Shown: positions 37,078-48,112 of the stretch, piece after piece
Layout of the letters: each line of letters opens with the position of its first letter
Numbering within the stretch: the stretch's first letter is position 1
DNA from: Taeniopygia guttata
Taxonomy: Eukaryota; Chordata; Aves; Passeriformes; Estrildidae
Direction of reading: 5' to 3'
Assembly (NCBI RefSeq): GCF_048771995.1
Contig: NC_133026.1
Coordinates: 115,277,501-115,341,500 of the forward strand
Length of the DNA stretch: 64,000 nucleotides
Made by a program: the position numbers and the translations under genes
The notes under the pieces: model-generated
Database searches by the model: none
What the model was told of the DNA's origin: nothing
What the model saw: only the letters and a program-made list of their open reading frames with translations

Positions 37078-37829
37078 AAAATACATTAGGAAATGCTGAT
37101 GTTATCTTTTTCTAACAGAGACTTTTTGTAATCTTTTCTTAGTTGAGTACATAGTAATTTTTTTCTTTGCTGAAAGGGTCAAGACGGTATGTTTAGGTGT
37201 GTAAGGCAAAAAGGATCATCAGTGCTGGAAGCTGAGCGAGAGCTTAAGTTTAGGTGTAGGATGGCTCATTTGCCACATGTAAAGAATGTAAGAGGGAACT
37301 ACCATTTTGTTCCTGAGTCCTGAAGTGTGTTCTCCTTAGTCATGTGAAAACTGGCTTTTCACTTTGGGTGCACAGGGTGTATTTATCTTCACAGAAATGA
37401 GTGTGGATATGTGGTTCCTGTACAAGAGCAGACTGCGATCTACCAGTATTTATGAAGAACACATGTACAGGAAAATGACTCTTAAGTACAAGTCATAAAT
37501 TGAAATGATTATAGAATATACGTGGACAAATATACCATGTGTGGTATCGGTAGACTGTAATTTCATCAAGTGGTTTTTCAGACTTCATAAACTATGAATG
37601 AAACATGATTGTATTGGCCTTGTAACAGGTAAAGTAAAATATAGGGTCTGGCTACTTTAAAGCGCTCATAACTCTATGGCTGGAAATAGCCTTTTGGGAT
37701 ACGATTAACTCTTAAAACCTGACCGTGATTAAAAAAATACATTTCGGTGAAAATCACATGTTCAGAAACTCTGGGAAACATCTGAGTCTCCACCTCATGA
37801 ATTTTTACAGTTCCCAACTTTCTGGGTGT

Positions 37830-38660
37830 AAACACCATGAGCTGTTTCGGCGAAAGGAGCGGGGAAAGGCCCCGTGTTCCTGAGAGCTCCGTCACCCCTC
37901 CGGTTATTTCGTGTTTCCAGCGGGTTTTTTCCGCTTTCGGCGGCTCGGGCTTTGTTTACTCGGGGGGCCGGGCCGGGCCGGGCCGTGCGGCGGCCATGCC
38001 GCCCTGCCCTGCCCTGCGCAAAGCCTCCCGCTCGCCGCGGCGACCTCTGCCCTTTTGTATCCTGTGACACTCAGCCTGTCTTTGTGCTCAAGTTTATCCA
38101 TGATGGATACGTTTCCCTCCCAGTCGCATATGCCGGGAGCACGGCGGAGCGAGCAGATAAATTATTTTCAGCTGCAGGCCTGGGCTGGGGGAGGAGGGCA
38201 GGAGGGTGGCGGGGCCTCTCCGCGCCCCGGCCCAGCAGGACGGGGCGCAGCCTCCCCCTCCCCCGGGAATATGCAAGGGGATGACTCTCGGGCCTCTCAG
38301 ATCCTTTTTAAATGCAAAAGAATGTAGGAAATTGCCAGATCAGTTGGTTAATCAGTGACAACTGCAGTAGGTGCACAAAAAGCCCGGAGCTATCGCTTGC
38401 ACGAGGTGTTTTTTCAGCGCCCCAGCGGGGTCGCCGGTGGCCCCACCTCTTGAACACCCGGGCCGGTTTAGTGTCAGCTTGAGAAGGGAATGTAATTGCG
38501 GGGAGATTTCTGGGTGACTGATGGCGACAATATAGGTCTTCTCCCTGCCACCAGCCCCCGCTGGCCCTGCTAGCGCTTTGTGTTGGCCTGGCCATCGCAC
38601 AGCCGCGGAGCGGCGAGCGCTCAGCTGCATGTCCCCAGCCCACCGAGACAGGGCAGCTGT
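37830..38660. promoter_or_regulatory. Isolated CpG/GC-rich island inside intron 1
   Basis: About 800 bases with high GC content and frequent CpG stand alone in AT-rich intron, about 6.3 kb upstream of exon 2. Visible motifs include a GGCCG tandem run (37966-37985), an E-box CATATG (38127-38132), a GATA site AGATAA (38155-38160), a CAGCTG E-box (38169-38174) and an octamer-like AATATGCAA (38268-38276). I see no strong + strand splice donor, so an enhancer or orphan CpG island is more likely than an alternative CHD7 first exon. An antisense or unspliced non-coding start remains possible. Overlapping open frames on both strands reflect the GC content. Confidence 0.6.
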
Positions 38661-41600
38661 GCAGGCCGTACGATTTTCCGTATTTTTTTTTTTAATATTT
38701 ACTACACCGCTGCCTTGTCACGGTCAAACCTCATTAAGAGGTCACGTTAAGCATGCTACTGCTCCCCTTTATGAAGTTATTTGTGAGGTTAACACCTCTG
38801 TCAAATGGTTTGAAGAGTATTCCTGAAATACTTTTGTGACCGCAATTGTTTCTCTTACTTATCTGGGACTATTTTTAGATTAATCACCTCACATCTGTGT
38901 TTTAAACTTATATTGGGAGAGAGGGTGGTCATGCAATGAAAAAGGCCTCTTAAAATTCCAGGTTACATAACACCAAAACTGAAGTATTTCTAGATTAGGC
39001 TTGTTCCCTCTTCTCTCACCTCATGTTTGTAATGTACTTAAATGTAAAAAAAAAAGCCTTTCTTTTTTTTTTTTTGGGTTTTTTACAATTTTTTTTTAAA
39101 TTTCTCTGGTTACCTCATTAAAGGCTTACAGGTACATGTCCTAAACTTTCTTCTTTTTCTTATCATCAGGAAAGAAAAGACATGCTGAGGCTTCTTCTGT
39201 AATATTATAGGTGCTGACTTAAAATTAGCAGTGCTCCCATGTTAGTGCAAAGAGTTTGCAGCCCAACTGGTGTGGTGAATGCCTTGTGTGATGTAACACT
39301 GAGGCTCCGTGGGTTTGCATCAGAGTCCTCCTAAGTGACGCTTTTGTGGTCTCATATCAGAGCTCCTGTGAACTTGAATGACGTAGGATATTGTTTCCAA
39401 ATGTGTGGCACAGGCTGAACTCTGGGCTGGTCATTCCTGCATCAGCTGCTTGACAGCAGCAAGCTGCCAAATATTCGAAGGCTGTAGTGCCCTCAGTTGC
39501 CTCGGTGAAAGCCTGTTTTTGCCAATGTACATCATACATTAAGGAAGTAAAATCCAATCTGGCTTTTGCGGAACAATTTTATGAGAAATGTAGGATTTCA
39601 TGGATTTCTTGGCAAAAAAAATGTTACTGAATATCATTCATGGCATTTTAGCTGATTGCACATTGACAAAACCTGTGACCTTTGAGGAAAGGCACCTAAG
39701 GTTTCCTCTCCCCTCTCCCTCCCCTCCTTTTCTTAATTTAACAAGAGACATTGACAGCCTTTAAGTTGCTACTGCAAATCCTCGTAAAGATATAATTCTG
39801 TGAAGAACTAACAGGATTCTTAGTATAAGATAAAGGTGAAACCAAACTTTTAAGAAATGCTTAAGTCATATTTGCTGATGCTTCCCACTAAGTCAGAATA
39901 CTCCTGAAGTGCATCAGGTCATTCTTTTCATCTTTGCAAGTCCCGTCTTCCTTTCCTGGGACGAGGGGGAACGAGATTCCTGCCATCCTTTGATGTCTGA
40001 ACTATACGAACTTAATTTTTAACACAGCTGTGCTGTGTGAAGTGCCTAGTAGGAAAGCATTCTAAGTGAATTAAAAAAAGAAAAAGTCTTCAGGCATTCA
40101 GGAAACCAAGTTTCTTTGGAAGCTGCAGTCAGAAATGATGTTGCAATCACTTTACAGGTCTGGTCTTATATTTTGGCTAATCTATATGCAGGAGGAACGC
40201 ACCATGCATGGCGTCTGTAACAGCAATGAAAAGTAAGCATTAAGCACATAGGAGACGAGGCATGCTTCCCACAGACATGGTCAGGCACTTGCATAACCGT
40301 CCTGGCATCAGCAGTGCTGTGTGCTCAGTAGGTGAATGAGGTGAAATGTAGAAGCCTCATCAGCCATCTTGCTCAATTTGAATGTCTTGTCGTGACTTTT
40401 TCTATGTTGTCATGGTGTTACATGTGTTTATGAAGTTTTTGGTGAATGTTTTCCTTCAACTTTATGAGTAAAATAAGAATGTGACTTTCATTGCTGTCAT
40501 CTATGTCATATCCTTCCATGCGGCAAATGCTTAAATTACTACCCCTAACAGTCAGCAGGAGCTTAGCAGTTTTGAAAAGCAGTTTAAATGTGCAATGTTT
40601 AAATGCAGATTTAGTAGCCTAATGTTTAATCCTAAATTTTGAGGCTCTGGTCTCAGAATGACCTTTGGCATGGTGCTGTTTTTAGCACGAGAGGTCTTTT
40701 TAGCCTAGATCTTCAAAATAGCACAGTATTTGTGGTGTTTATTGCATTGTATGTAAAGGAATACTTCCATTATGTGAGTAGCTGGTTTGTTTGTGTCTGT
40801 CAAATACTTCAGAGTGTTGTCAGAGGTATCAACTAATAGCTGTAAAAATATAACTCCGCATGATGCATGTCATTTCTAGCTTGGAGCAGTCAGTGTTAGT
40901 TGCCTTCTCACCTTCTGTTTATTCAGTCTATTTGCCTGCACGGCCAAATGCTGTTGAATTTCTTCTATAGAAGGGTTGATAACTGATATTTGAAGGAACC
41001 TGTTGATTTACAAAAGGTTCTTTTGAACGGCTGAATGTGAGGATGGTGTGGAGGGCATAGGCATCTGTGTACTGCCCTTGCTGCTTCCTGGTCTTGACTG
41101 CCTGGATCTGCTGCTTTGGGAGGAAAACTAATGAAGTTCAGGTTTTCAGTGTTTGTAGCCCTAGATAAGTTATGTACATGCAGCAGGCAGTTTAGTTCAA
41201 CTTATAAAAGTGGGAAGCTGCTGAAGAAAACTGAGTGCATGTAGCTTTGGAATATTAAGCTGGATAATGGTTAACTACTACTTAAATTTGAGATTTAGCT
41301 GTTTAAGACTGGAATGTTGCAAACTGGAGTAAATGTAAGCTTGAGACAACAGGGTTGTTAAGCAATTGACTGTGTCCTGGCGGTTGGGCTGCACCACTGC
41401 TTTGAACAGAAACAGGCTGTCTAGGCAGCCTTAATGAAATATATTCATTGACTCTTTAAGTCAGTCTTCTTGGACCCATCTTTCATGTTCAGGAAGAGAA
41501 AAGTGATAGGATTTTATAGCAGAACCTGTATAGTTTAAGATGACAATAAAAAAAAAATCACTGTCTTTTCATACATTCATACTTTGTTTTAGCTGTCTAC

Positions 41601-44600
41601 TTTTCTAAGGGTTCAGATACTCTTCACTTTGTACCCAACAAACCAGTCACTGCTTCTGTGTATGTTGATTTTAAGTTGCAGGAATGTAGAGAAGATGTGC
41701 CATCCCTTATTTTAAACAATTTAATTTTAAAAAATGACTGTAAGCTGAATTTATCACAGTTAGTCTTGCTGTTAGTATGTCTGCCTTTATGGGTAAGTGA
41801 ACAGTGGTGCTGAATAAATATTTTAAGTAGAATTAGTACTTGATGCAGGTTCTAATTTTATTTGTGTGTTGGCTTTCTTTTGTTTTGAAAGAAGCAGACA
41901 TAGTTGCAACTTAAAATAAGGCTGTGACTCTTGTGACTTGCTTAACTACCTAGATGTCTACCCTGTTACAATAGAAGGTTGAGAGGTTAGTAAGTAATTC
42001 CAGTATTAGTATTGACTATTTCCTTATCAAAACACTGGTTAATTTATTTTAATCAGGCTGTAGCTGCTACTGTCTTTCATGCTTCAACAGCTGCTGTTAG
42101 CCATATATCACATCAGAGGTGTGACTTTTATTGGGGAAAGTAAAATTGGCGAGAGAGCAACTGACTGCTTAGGACTGTGGTCATTAAATTTGAGGCTGGA
42201 CTTAAATCTGAAGAAATAATCCTAAAATTTGAGGCTTCTTTACCATGGCCTTATGCTGTGTTTCAGATGTAGTAACTTTAGCATCCAGAGCTCAAACATG
42301 AAGTTGATTCATGCCTCAGATAAAAATGCAGTTCTAAAATCACGTAATGGCAAACAGTGCTTTTGATCTTAATTTAGATGATGGATTTGTTTGTTTACAA
42401 GCTGCATCATAAACTTAAAGGTTAGTTTTCTTTTGAAAGAGTATGTGCTCAGGAAGCCAGGTGAGTGCTAGGTTCCCTAGCACATCTCCTGTGTTGTGAG
42501 GGACAATACTTAGCCCAAACTTGCAAATTGGGATGGTGTGAGCTGAACAAAAACAATGTGTGTTTAGTAAAACAAAACCCTTACCCTATTTTAATTTGGT
42601 TCTCTGGGTATAGTAGCAGATCCAAACTACTCTGAGCTGATGTTGACTGTTCCCAGTGGCTGACTGGCCTGAATTTTATTGGATTCTTGTCAGCTGAAAA
42701 ACAGTAAACAGAGCAGATTCAAATGCTTGCTTGATGCTTGTAACCTTGTTTCTGGAGATGCTCTGTTAGCTTGTTATAAAATTGCATCAGTGCTTCAGGA
42801 GACTAGAGCCTGCTTGTCTTAAAAAATGGTTAACAGGCATGATTTATATAATAAAACGAGTGAAAATTCTTACATATTCTTAATTGTGTGGCTGTTTCTA
42901 GTGGGTGGGTGAGATCTACTTGGCTCCAGTTTGATATTGCCCAGATTACGTCAGAGGTTGGAAGGTAACAGTATCTGTGTGCTCTGCTTTTTAGCATTTC
43001 CAGGCAAAGAGACTGTTCTGTTGGAGACTCTCAGTGCACACTGAAGTCCAGCTTTAACAGCTCCTGATGGCAATGAGCATCAGTAGTCACAGTGCCAGAC
43101 AGCCTTGAGCAATCAGGGATCTTCACCAAGACTGTGGTCTGCTCTGGAGCAGTCTAATAGCAAAAGCTTCTTTTGGTGAAGGGGTTCCTTCTCACCTTTT
43201 TGAAACTTCCTTATGGTGTGCTCTAATAAACTGAATGAGGTGGTGAATATTACAGATGGCTTCTGCGTAATAACTGAAATGAAATAAAACAAAATAGGTA
43301 TTAGAGATATGAAGATGGCTCATAGGAGTTTGCCTCCAAGTGATTTAGGAAGTGTTAATATCCCAGCCGAGCACTAAAGAGATTTAAGTGTGTGGTTTTA
43401 AAGGTGACATTCAAATGCTATTTTAAGAGGAGTGATAAATGCTTGTGCCTTTCCTCTTGCCCTCTGCTTCATGCTGTAGAAGGTCCTCTTGACAGTGGCT
43501 ACAAGAAGGGTAATAAATGTGCTGGTATTTTCTCCCTAAAACTTGTCTGAGACAAATCAAACAGTCAAACAGTCTGGCCTGGCATTTTGTGTCCAAAGTG
43601 ACTGACAGCATCCCTCTTCTACAAAATAATGCAAGATGTGAAAGCATAAACTTGTGAATCTTCTTTACTTTGGTTGCTGGTTAAGAGCAGTTGGTGTCTG
43701 CAAGCAGAGTCGCCACTGAATTACCACCAAGATACAAAAATAGTTTTACTTGCTAAGTGTATGGGTTCCTTTGACTATTGTCTTAAATTTTATTTTGCAT
43801 GTAAGACACAGTGTTTAAAATTTTAATTTTTAAGAAGAAAAAGACAGCATTATACTACCTTTGTTCATAAAAATTGATCCAAACAAATCTTTGGAGTTCT
43901 TTGGGAAAAGGATAAGGGTATGCATTTCAGAATAGATCAATCTTCCCTGCAGAAAACTTGAATGAGAACTTTTCTGAATCTGCTCTGTTACTGTGTTGTT
44001 GCTTTTTGCTTTATATTCACCAAGTCCAAATGTATACCTTGTTAAGTTAGCTTTTTGTTAAGTCCTTTTGCCATTACTAGTTCTCTTGAGTGAGTATTCA
44101 AGTTCTGGAGACATCAGAACTTCAGTGTGGTCTTCCAAAGTGCTGTAGTTGCAGTAGTAGTACGACAACCTGAAGATGAGTAATGAACTCCATTGATACT
44201 ATTCTGTGTTACCATCATAAAGGAAATTAGGACAAGGATTGTGAAATCCACCCTATCATGATGAAGCTTTTAAATTTAATTTTCTTACACAAATTGAACA
44301 TACAATTTTGCTGAAAGGGGAATAAGCATTGTGTCTTTCAGTGTACAAATTCATTAAATTAGGATAAACTGTGTGTTTAAAAAAAAATCCCTTCCTAAAG
44401 GCTTGGAGTTTGGTCTGTATTTAGTGGGTCATCTCTGTATGCATTTGAAAAATGTTTTGTGTATAACTAACTTTAGTTCATCCTAGGACCTGGTGCTTCT
44501 GCTTGCTCATCTGATTACGCAGCTCAGGGGAATAAGGTTAAGGACATGCTGTTGGTAACTAGAGCATTTTCAGGGCTTTAGTTCAGCAGATGGGCTGCTC

Positions 44601-44919
44601 AGCTATATTCATACATCTGCCTACCTGCTGTGGCAGCTGCTGCTGCTGCGTGTTGTGTTCTTTTGTTCTGTTCCACCCAAGAAAGGAGCACTAGGAAGTG
44701 TAGTGAATGGATTAATTTAAGGTTAAGACTAGTGTTTTGCTTGCTTCCTAACTCTCTATCATAATAAAGCTTTGGATAAAACTGATGAATCCTTCGTAAT
44801 GTGAAATAGATTTTTAAGATGTATTTCAGGGGGCTGAAAGTACCTAGCATATACAAAACAGTCAAGTATGTTTTCTTTATGTTGCCTGATGCTATTTATT
44901 TTAATATCTTCTTCTCTTT
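38661..44919 (+). other. CHD7: Intron 1, distal part before exon 2
   Basis: This is unique intron with no gene, containing an A-run and T-run pair at 39046-39100 and an inverted repeat ACCTC-ATTAA-GAGGT at 38728-38742. I recognise no interspersed repeat. The portion at 38700-40350 next to the island has non-repetitive, motif-rich sequence that may include conserved elements. Confidence 0.5.
39046..39100 (+). repeat. Poly-A then poly-T low-complexity tract
   Basis: A run of about ten As is followed within a few bases by long T runs. This could form a small hairpin in single strand but is most simply low-complexity sequence. Confidence 0.7.
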
Positions 44920-44944
44920 CTCCCCCTTCCCCTGCTTTTTCTAG
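44908..44944 (+). other. CHD7: Exon 2 splice acceptor
   Basis: A long pyrimidine tract (44908-44941) ends in CTAG, with the AG at 44943-44944. There is no other AG in the tract, so exon 2 starts at 44945. A TTAAT at about 44900 could serve as branch point. The match to a strong vertebrate acceptor is good. Confidence 0.85.
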
Positions 44945-45119
44945 GAGCAGTAACCAGACTTTGCCTGACACTGCATGGTCCAAAAGAATTAAGGAAATAT
45001 GGAATGACATGAAGGAGATTAGTTGAGGATTAAAGGCTTTGAGGACAAAACACCTCACCGAGGTGAAGCACAGACTAACATTCTGGTTGTAGCTCCAAGG
45101 AGCTGCGTGCTGAAAAAAG
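44945..45119 (+). other. CHD7: CHD7 exon 2, 5' UTR part, with four uORFs
   Basis: There are 175 nt between the acceptor and the start codon. They contain four upstream ATGs, each opening a very short frame: 44975-44992 (five codons plus stop), 44999-45007 (two codons), 45004-45012 (two codons) and 45009-45026 (five codons). All stop before the main ATG, which therefore would need leaky scanning or reinitiation. The main ATG has A at -3 and G at +4, a favourable context. Confidence 0.8.
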
Positions 45120-46805
45120 ATGGCAGATCCAGGAATGATGAGTCTGTTTGGAGAAGATGGGAATATTTTCAGTGAAGGGTTGGAAGGTCTTGGAGAATGT
45201 GGATATCCTGAAAATACAGTGAATCCTATGGGTCAGCAAATGCCCATGGATCAAGGATTTCCCACTTTACAGTCATCTCTTCATCATCCTCCTGCAAATC
45301 AAAACCAAGCCAAGTTGACCCATTTTGATCACTATAATCAATACGAACAGCAGAAAATGCACCTGATGGATCAGCCGAACAGGATGATAAGCAATGCCCC
45401 CGGGAATGGTATAGCGTCTCCTCATTCGCAGTATCACAACCCTCCAGTTCCTCAGGTTCCTCACAGCAGTGGTGCTGGTGGTCAGATGGGAGTCTATCCC
45501 GGCATGCAGAACGAAAGACACGGCCAACCCTTCGTAGACAGTGGCTCCATGTGGGGACCACGGGCAGTTCAAGTGCCAGACCAGATAAGAGCACCGTACC
45601 AGCAGCAACAGCAGCAGCAGCAGCCGCAACCGACACAGCCGCCACAGGCACCCTCTGGACCCCCTGGGCAGGGCCATCCTCAGCACATGCAGCAGATGGG
45701 AAACTACATGGCTCGTGGTGATTTTTCAATGCAGCAGCATGGTCAGCCGCAGCAGCAGAGGATGAACCAGTTTTCTCAAGGCCAAGAGGGCCTCAATCAG
45801 GGAAACCCTTTCATTGCCACCTCAGGACCTGGCCACTTGTCTCATGTGCCCCAGCAGAATCCCAGTATGGCACCTTCTTTGCGACACTCAGTCCAGCAAT
45901 TTCACCACCATCCCCCTGCTGCTCTCCATGGGGAATCAGTAGCCCACAGTCCCAGATTCTCCCCTAATCCTCCCCAGCAGGGTGCTGTTAGGCCGCAAAC
46001 ACTTAATTTTAGTTCTCGGAGCCAGACGGTACCCTCACCTACTATAAACAACTCAGGGCAGTATTCTCGATATCCTTACAGTAACCTTAATCAGGGATTA
46101 GTTAATAATACAGGGATGAATCAGAATTTAGGCCTTACAAATAACACTCCAATGAATCAATCTGTACCAAGATACCCAAATGCTGTCGGATTTCCATCAA
46201 ACAGTGGTCAAGGACTAATGCACCAGCAGCCCATCCACCCTAGTGGCTCACTTAACCAAATGAACACGCAAACTATGCACCCTTCACAGCCTCAGGGAAC
46301 TTATGCCTCTCCACCTCCCATGTCACCTATGAAAGCAATGAGTAATCCAGCAGGTACACCTCCTCCGCAGGTTAGACCTGGTAGTGCTGGAATACCAATG
46401 GAAGTTGGCAGTTACCCAAATATACCCCATCCTCAGCCGTCACACCAGCCCCCTGGTGCCATGGGAATTGGACAAAGGAATATGGGCCCCAGAAACATGC
46501 AACAGAATCGTCCATTTATGGGTATGTCTTCAACACCACGGGAGATGGGTGGGCACATGAGACCAAATGGTTGTCCAGGTGTTGGCCTTGCAGATCCACA
46601 AGCAATACAAGAGCGACTAATATCTGGCCAGCAGCTTCCTAGTCAACAGCAGTCTTTTCAACAGCAAATGCCAACCTGTCCTCCCATGCAGCCTCATCCA
46701 GGGATACATCACCAGTCTTCACCACCCCCACATCCTCATCATCAGCCTTGGGCACAGCTTCACCAGTCACCACAAAACACACCACAAAAAGTGCCTGTCC
46801 TTCAG
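45120..46805 (+). CDS. CHD7: CHD7 coding exon 2 (N-terminal 562 residues, partial gene)
   Basis: CHD7 is a nuclear ATP-dependent chromatin remodeller of the CHD6-9 subfamily. It acts at enhancers and promoters in neural crest, inner ear and other tissues; human loss of one copy causes CHARGE syndrome. This exon encodes residues 1-562. It starts [17 protein letters not shown], the conserved opening of CHD7, and continues with a disordered Gln-, Pro-, Met-, His- and Ser-rich region: a poly-Q at 161-168 (45600-45623), many QQ and HP clusters, and a long stretch rich in Asn, Ser and Tyr. No chromodomain or helicase motif is present, because those lie in later exons. The ATG has a good context (A at -3, G at +4). 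The exon ends after codon 562 at CAG|GTAAGC, phase 0. The human exon 2 part is about 555 residues, so this copy is slightly longer, partly through the Gln tract. Identity is by recognition of the sequence and I am very sure of it. Confidence 0.97.
45600..45623 (+). repeat. CHD7: CAG/CAA repeat coding poly-Q
   Basis: Eight glutamine codons (CAG CAG CAA then five CAG) encode residues 161-168, followed by a Pro/Gln-rich segment. The single CAA interrupts the pure repeat. Length variation between species is expected here. Confidence 0.9.
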
Positions 46806-47814
46806 GTAAGCTACTTCCAATTACTAGGAAATGTTTCAAGTGACTGTAAATGCCTTTCAGGATACACAAGAACTATGGTTTCAAAACTGTTGCCCCTGTT
46901 CAACTCCCTTGTTTGTTATTGGTTATGTGGCTTTTTTGGTGTACAGAGGCTGAAGGTAAAATGAGGTTCAGATATCTTTCTAATGTCTTACAGTAATTTT
47001 TATAGGATAACTTTATGGCTAGACCAAAATGTGATACAACAACAGGACAAGCAGAATACGTACTATTTTTTTCATGCTGGTTCCTTTGGGGAGAAGATGG
47101 AAAGTACGTGTAAGAGTTGTCATTTAATTATTCAATTTTTGTATTTGCAACTTGGAGGAAGAAGTGTGTGTAATAATGTGTTTGTTTTGGCCAAACCAAG
47201 GTATTTTTTTTTAAATCCTAAGGGAATGTTCTGTGGTTTTAAATTAAAGCTTAAATTGTTACAGGTGAAAAAATTTCTGGCGTGAACTTCTTTAGCACTA
47301 AGTAATGAAACGGAGAAGTGATGGGGAAACAGTTTATACAAGGAGAAGACAACAATGTGAATCAGTCTGAAATTAAATCTTCTGAGGCTCAAGTGAAATG
47401 TTAAGTAGAATGCAAGTTTTATTTTACTGAGGTTTTGATCTGCCAGGTTTTGATGGCCATGTATTGCTTCTATGTAATTTTTCAATTAGAAGCTAAAAAT
47501 GGTAAAACATCTTGATCCTCTGTAGCTTAACAGGTTTGACTACATGCTAGTATGTTAAGCTTCAGCTGAAAAAGTGCTTTTTGGAGTCTTCACATTTGCT
47601 GTTGTTTGCCTTTGACTCGGTCAATCAGAATTCAAGAGGTTTTGATACCAGATGAATTAGTGGTCAAGATATCAAAGATTTCCTAATTTTATGGTTTTTT
47701 TCCGATCAGTCAATAATTAATGCCAAGTAGCTCTGCCCATAAATATTTGGAGACAATTGTTGGAATGCAGACGTAACAACACGATGCTACAATACTCTTA
47801 ATAAATCATAAAAA

Positions 47815-48112
47815 CAGCTGTCCTGGGCAGTGTCCCGGGCCTGTGCGCAAAGCAGCTGCTCAGCCGTCCCCTCCACTGCTGCCTGCCGGCTGCTTCTGTT
47901 CGCTGCTCCGCACAGCGTGAGCCGGCTCTGGGAATCAGATGTATGCTCTGCGGAGAGGCAGCTGACAAGGAGTGCTAGATGGAACAGCTCAGCAGCTGGG
48001 ACAGGCTTCCACATTCCCCGTGGAAGAGAGGAGGAGGGGGCGACTAAGCTGGGCAAGGGGAAAAGTGCACTGTCTTTCTCTTGGGGGAGGAGGAGGAGGC
48101 TCACTTGAAGAG
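47815..48112. promoter_or_regulatory. GC-rich segment with four CAGCTG E-boxes
   Basis: About 300 bases of raised GC content lie roughly 1 kb into intron 2. Four CAGCTG E-boxes occur at 47815-47820, 47853-47858, 47959-47964 and 47993-47998, and the segment ends in a GGA-rich purine tract (about 48085-48101). CAGCTG is the preferred site of many bHLH factors, so a tissue-specific enhancer is plausible. Open frames on both strands look like GC shadows. Function is inferred. Confidence 0.4.

Larger units (their letters stand above)
20501..37829 (+). other. CHD7: Intron 1, mostly unique AT-rich sequence
   Basis: No supported gene lies here; the longest open frames are about 120 codons with no domain. 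The stretch contains two short CR1 3' tails (22812-22877 and 37020-37077), several homopolymer and A/C or T/G tracts, and two AT-rich segments that look like conserved non-coding elements (about 25160-25600 and 34380-34620). Everything else is plain intron to my eye. Confidence 0.6.
4179..44944 (+). other. CHD7: CHD7 intron 1
   Basis: The intron is bounded by GTGAGTG at 4179 and a pyrimidine-rich acceptor ending CTAG at 44944. It is about 40.8 kb long and interrupts the 5' UTR. The + strand is visibly T-rich, with many long T runs and fewer A runs, as expected for the coding strand of a long transcribed intron. No open frame in it has support as a gene. Contents are listed separately: repeats, an old LINE, short CR1 tails, an internal CpG island and a few candidate conserved elements. 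Confidence 0.8.

Noticed and set aside
37795..38643. Overlapping frames of 76-138 codons in the intronic GC island
   Set aside because: They have the same GC-driven lack of stops, on both strands, with low-complexity translations and no homology I recognise.
45226..45729. Long open frames on the minus strand opposite CHD7 exon 2 (167 and 137 codons)
   Set aside because: They are shadows of the CAG/CCN-rich coding strand: Leu-rich runs mirror the poly-Q. The + strand product is a clear CHD7 orthologue.
46806..46964. Extension of the CHD7 frame for 53 codons past residue 562
   Set aside because: It follows a strong CAG|GTAAGC donor at the expected exon end, and the residues added do not resemble CHD7. 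It is intron read-through.
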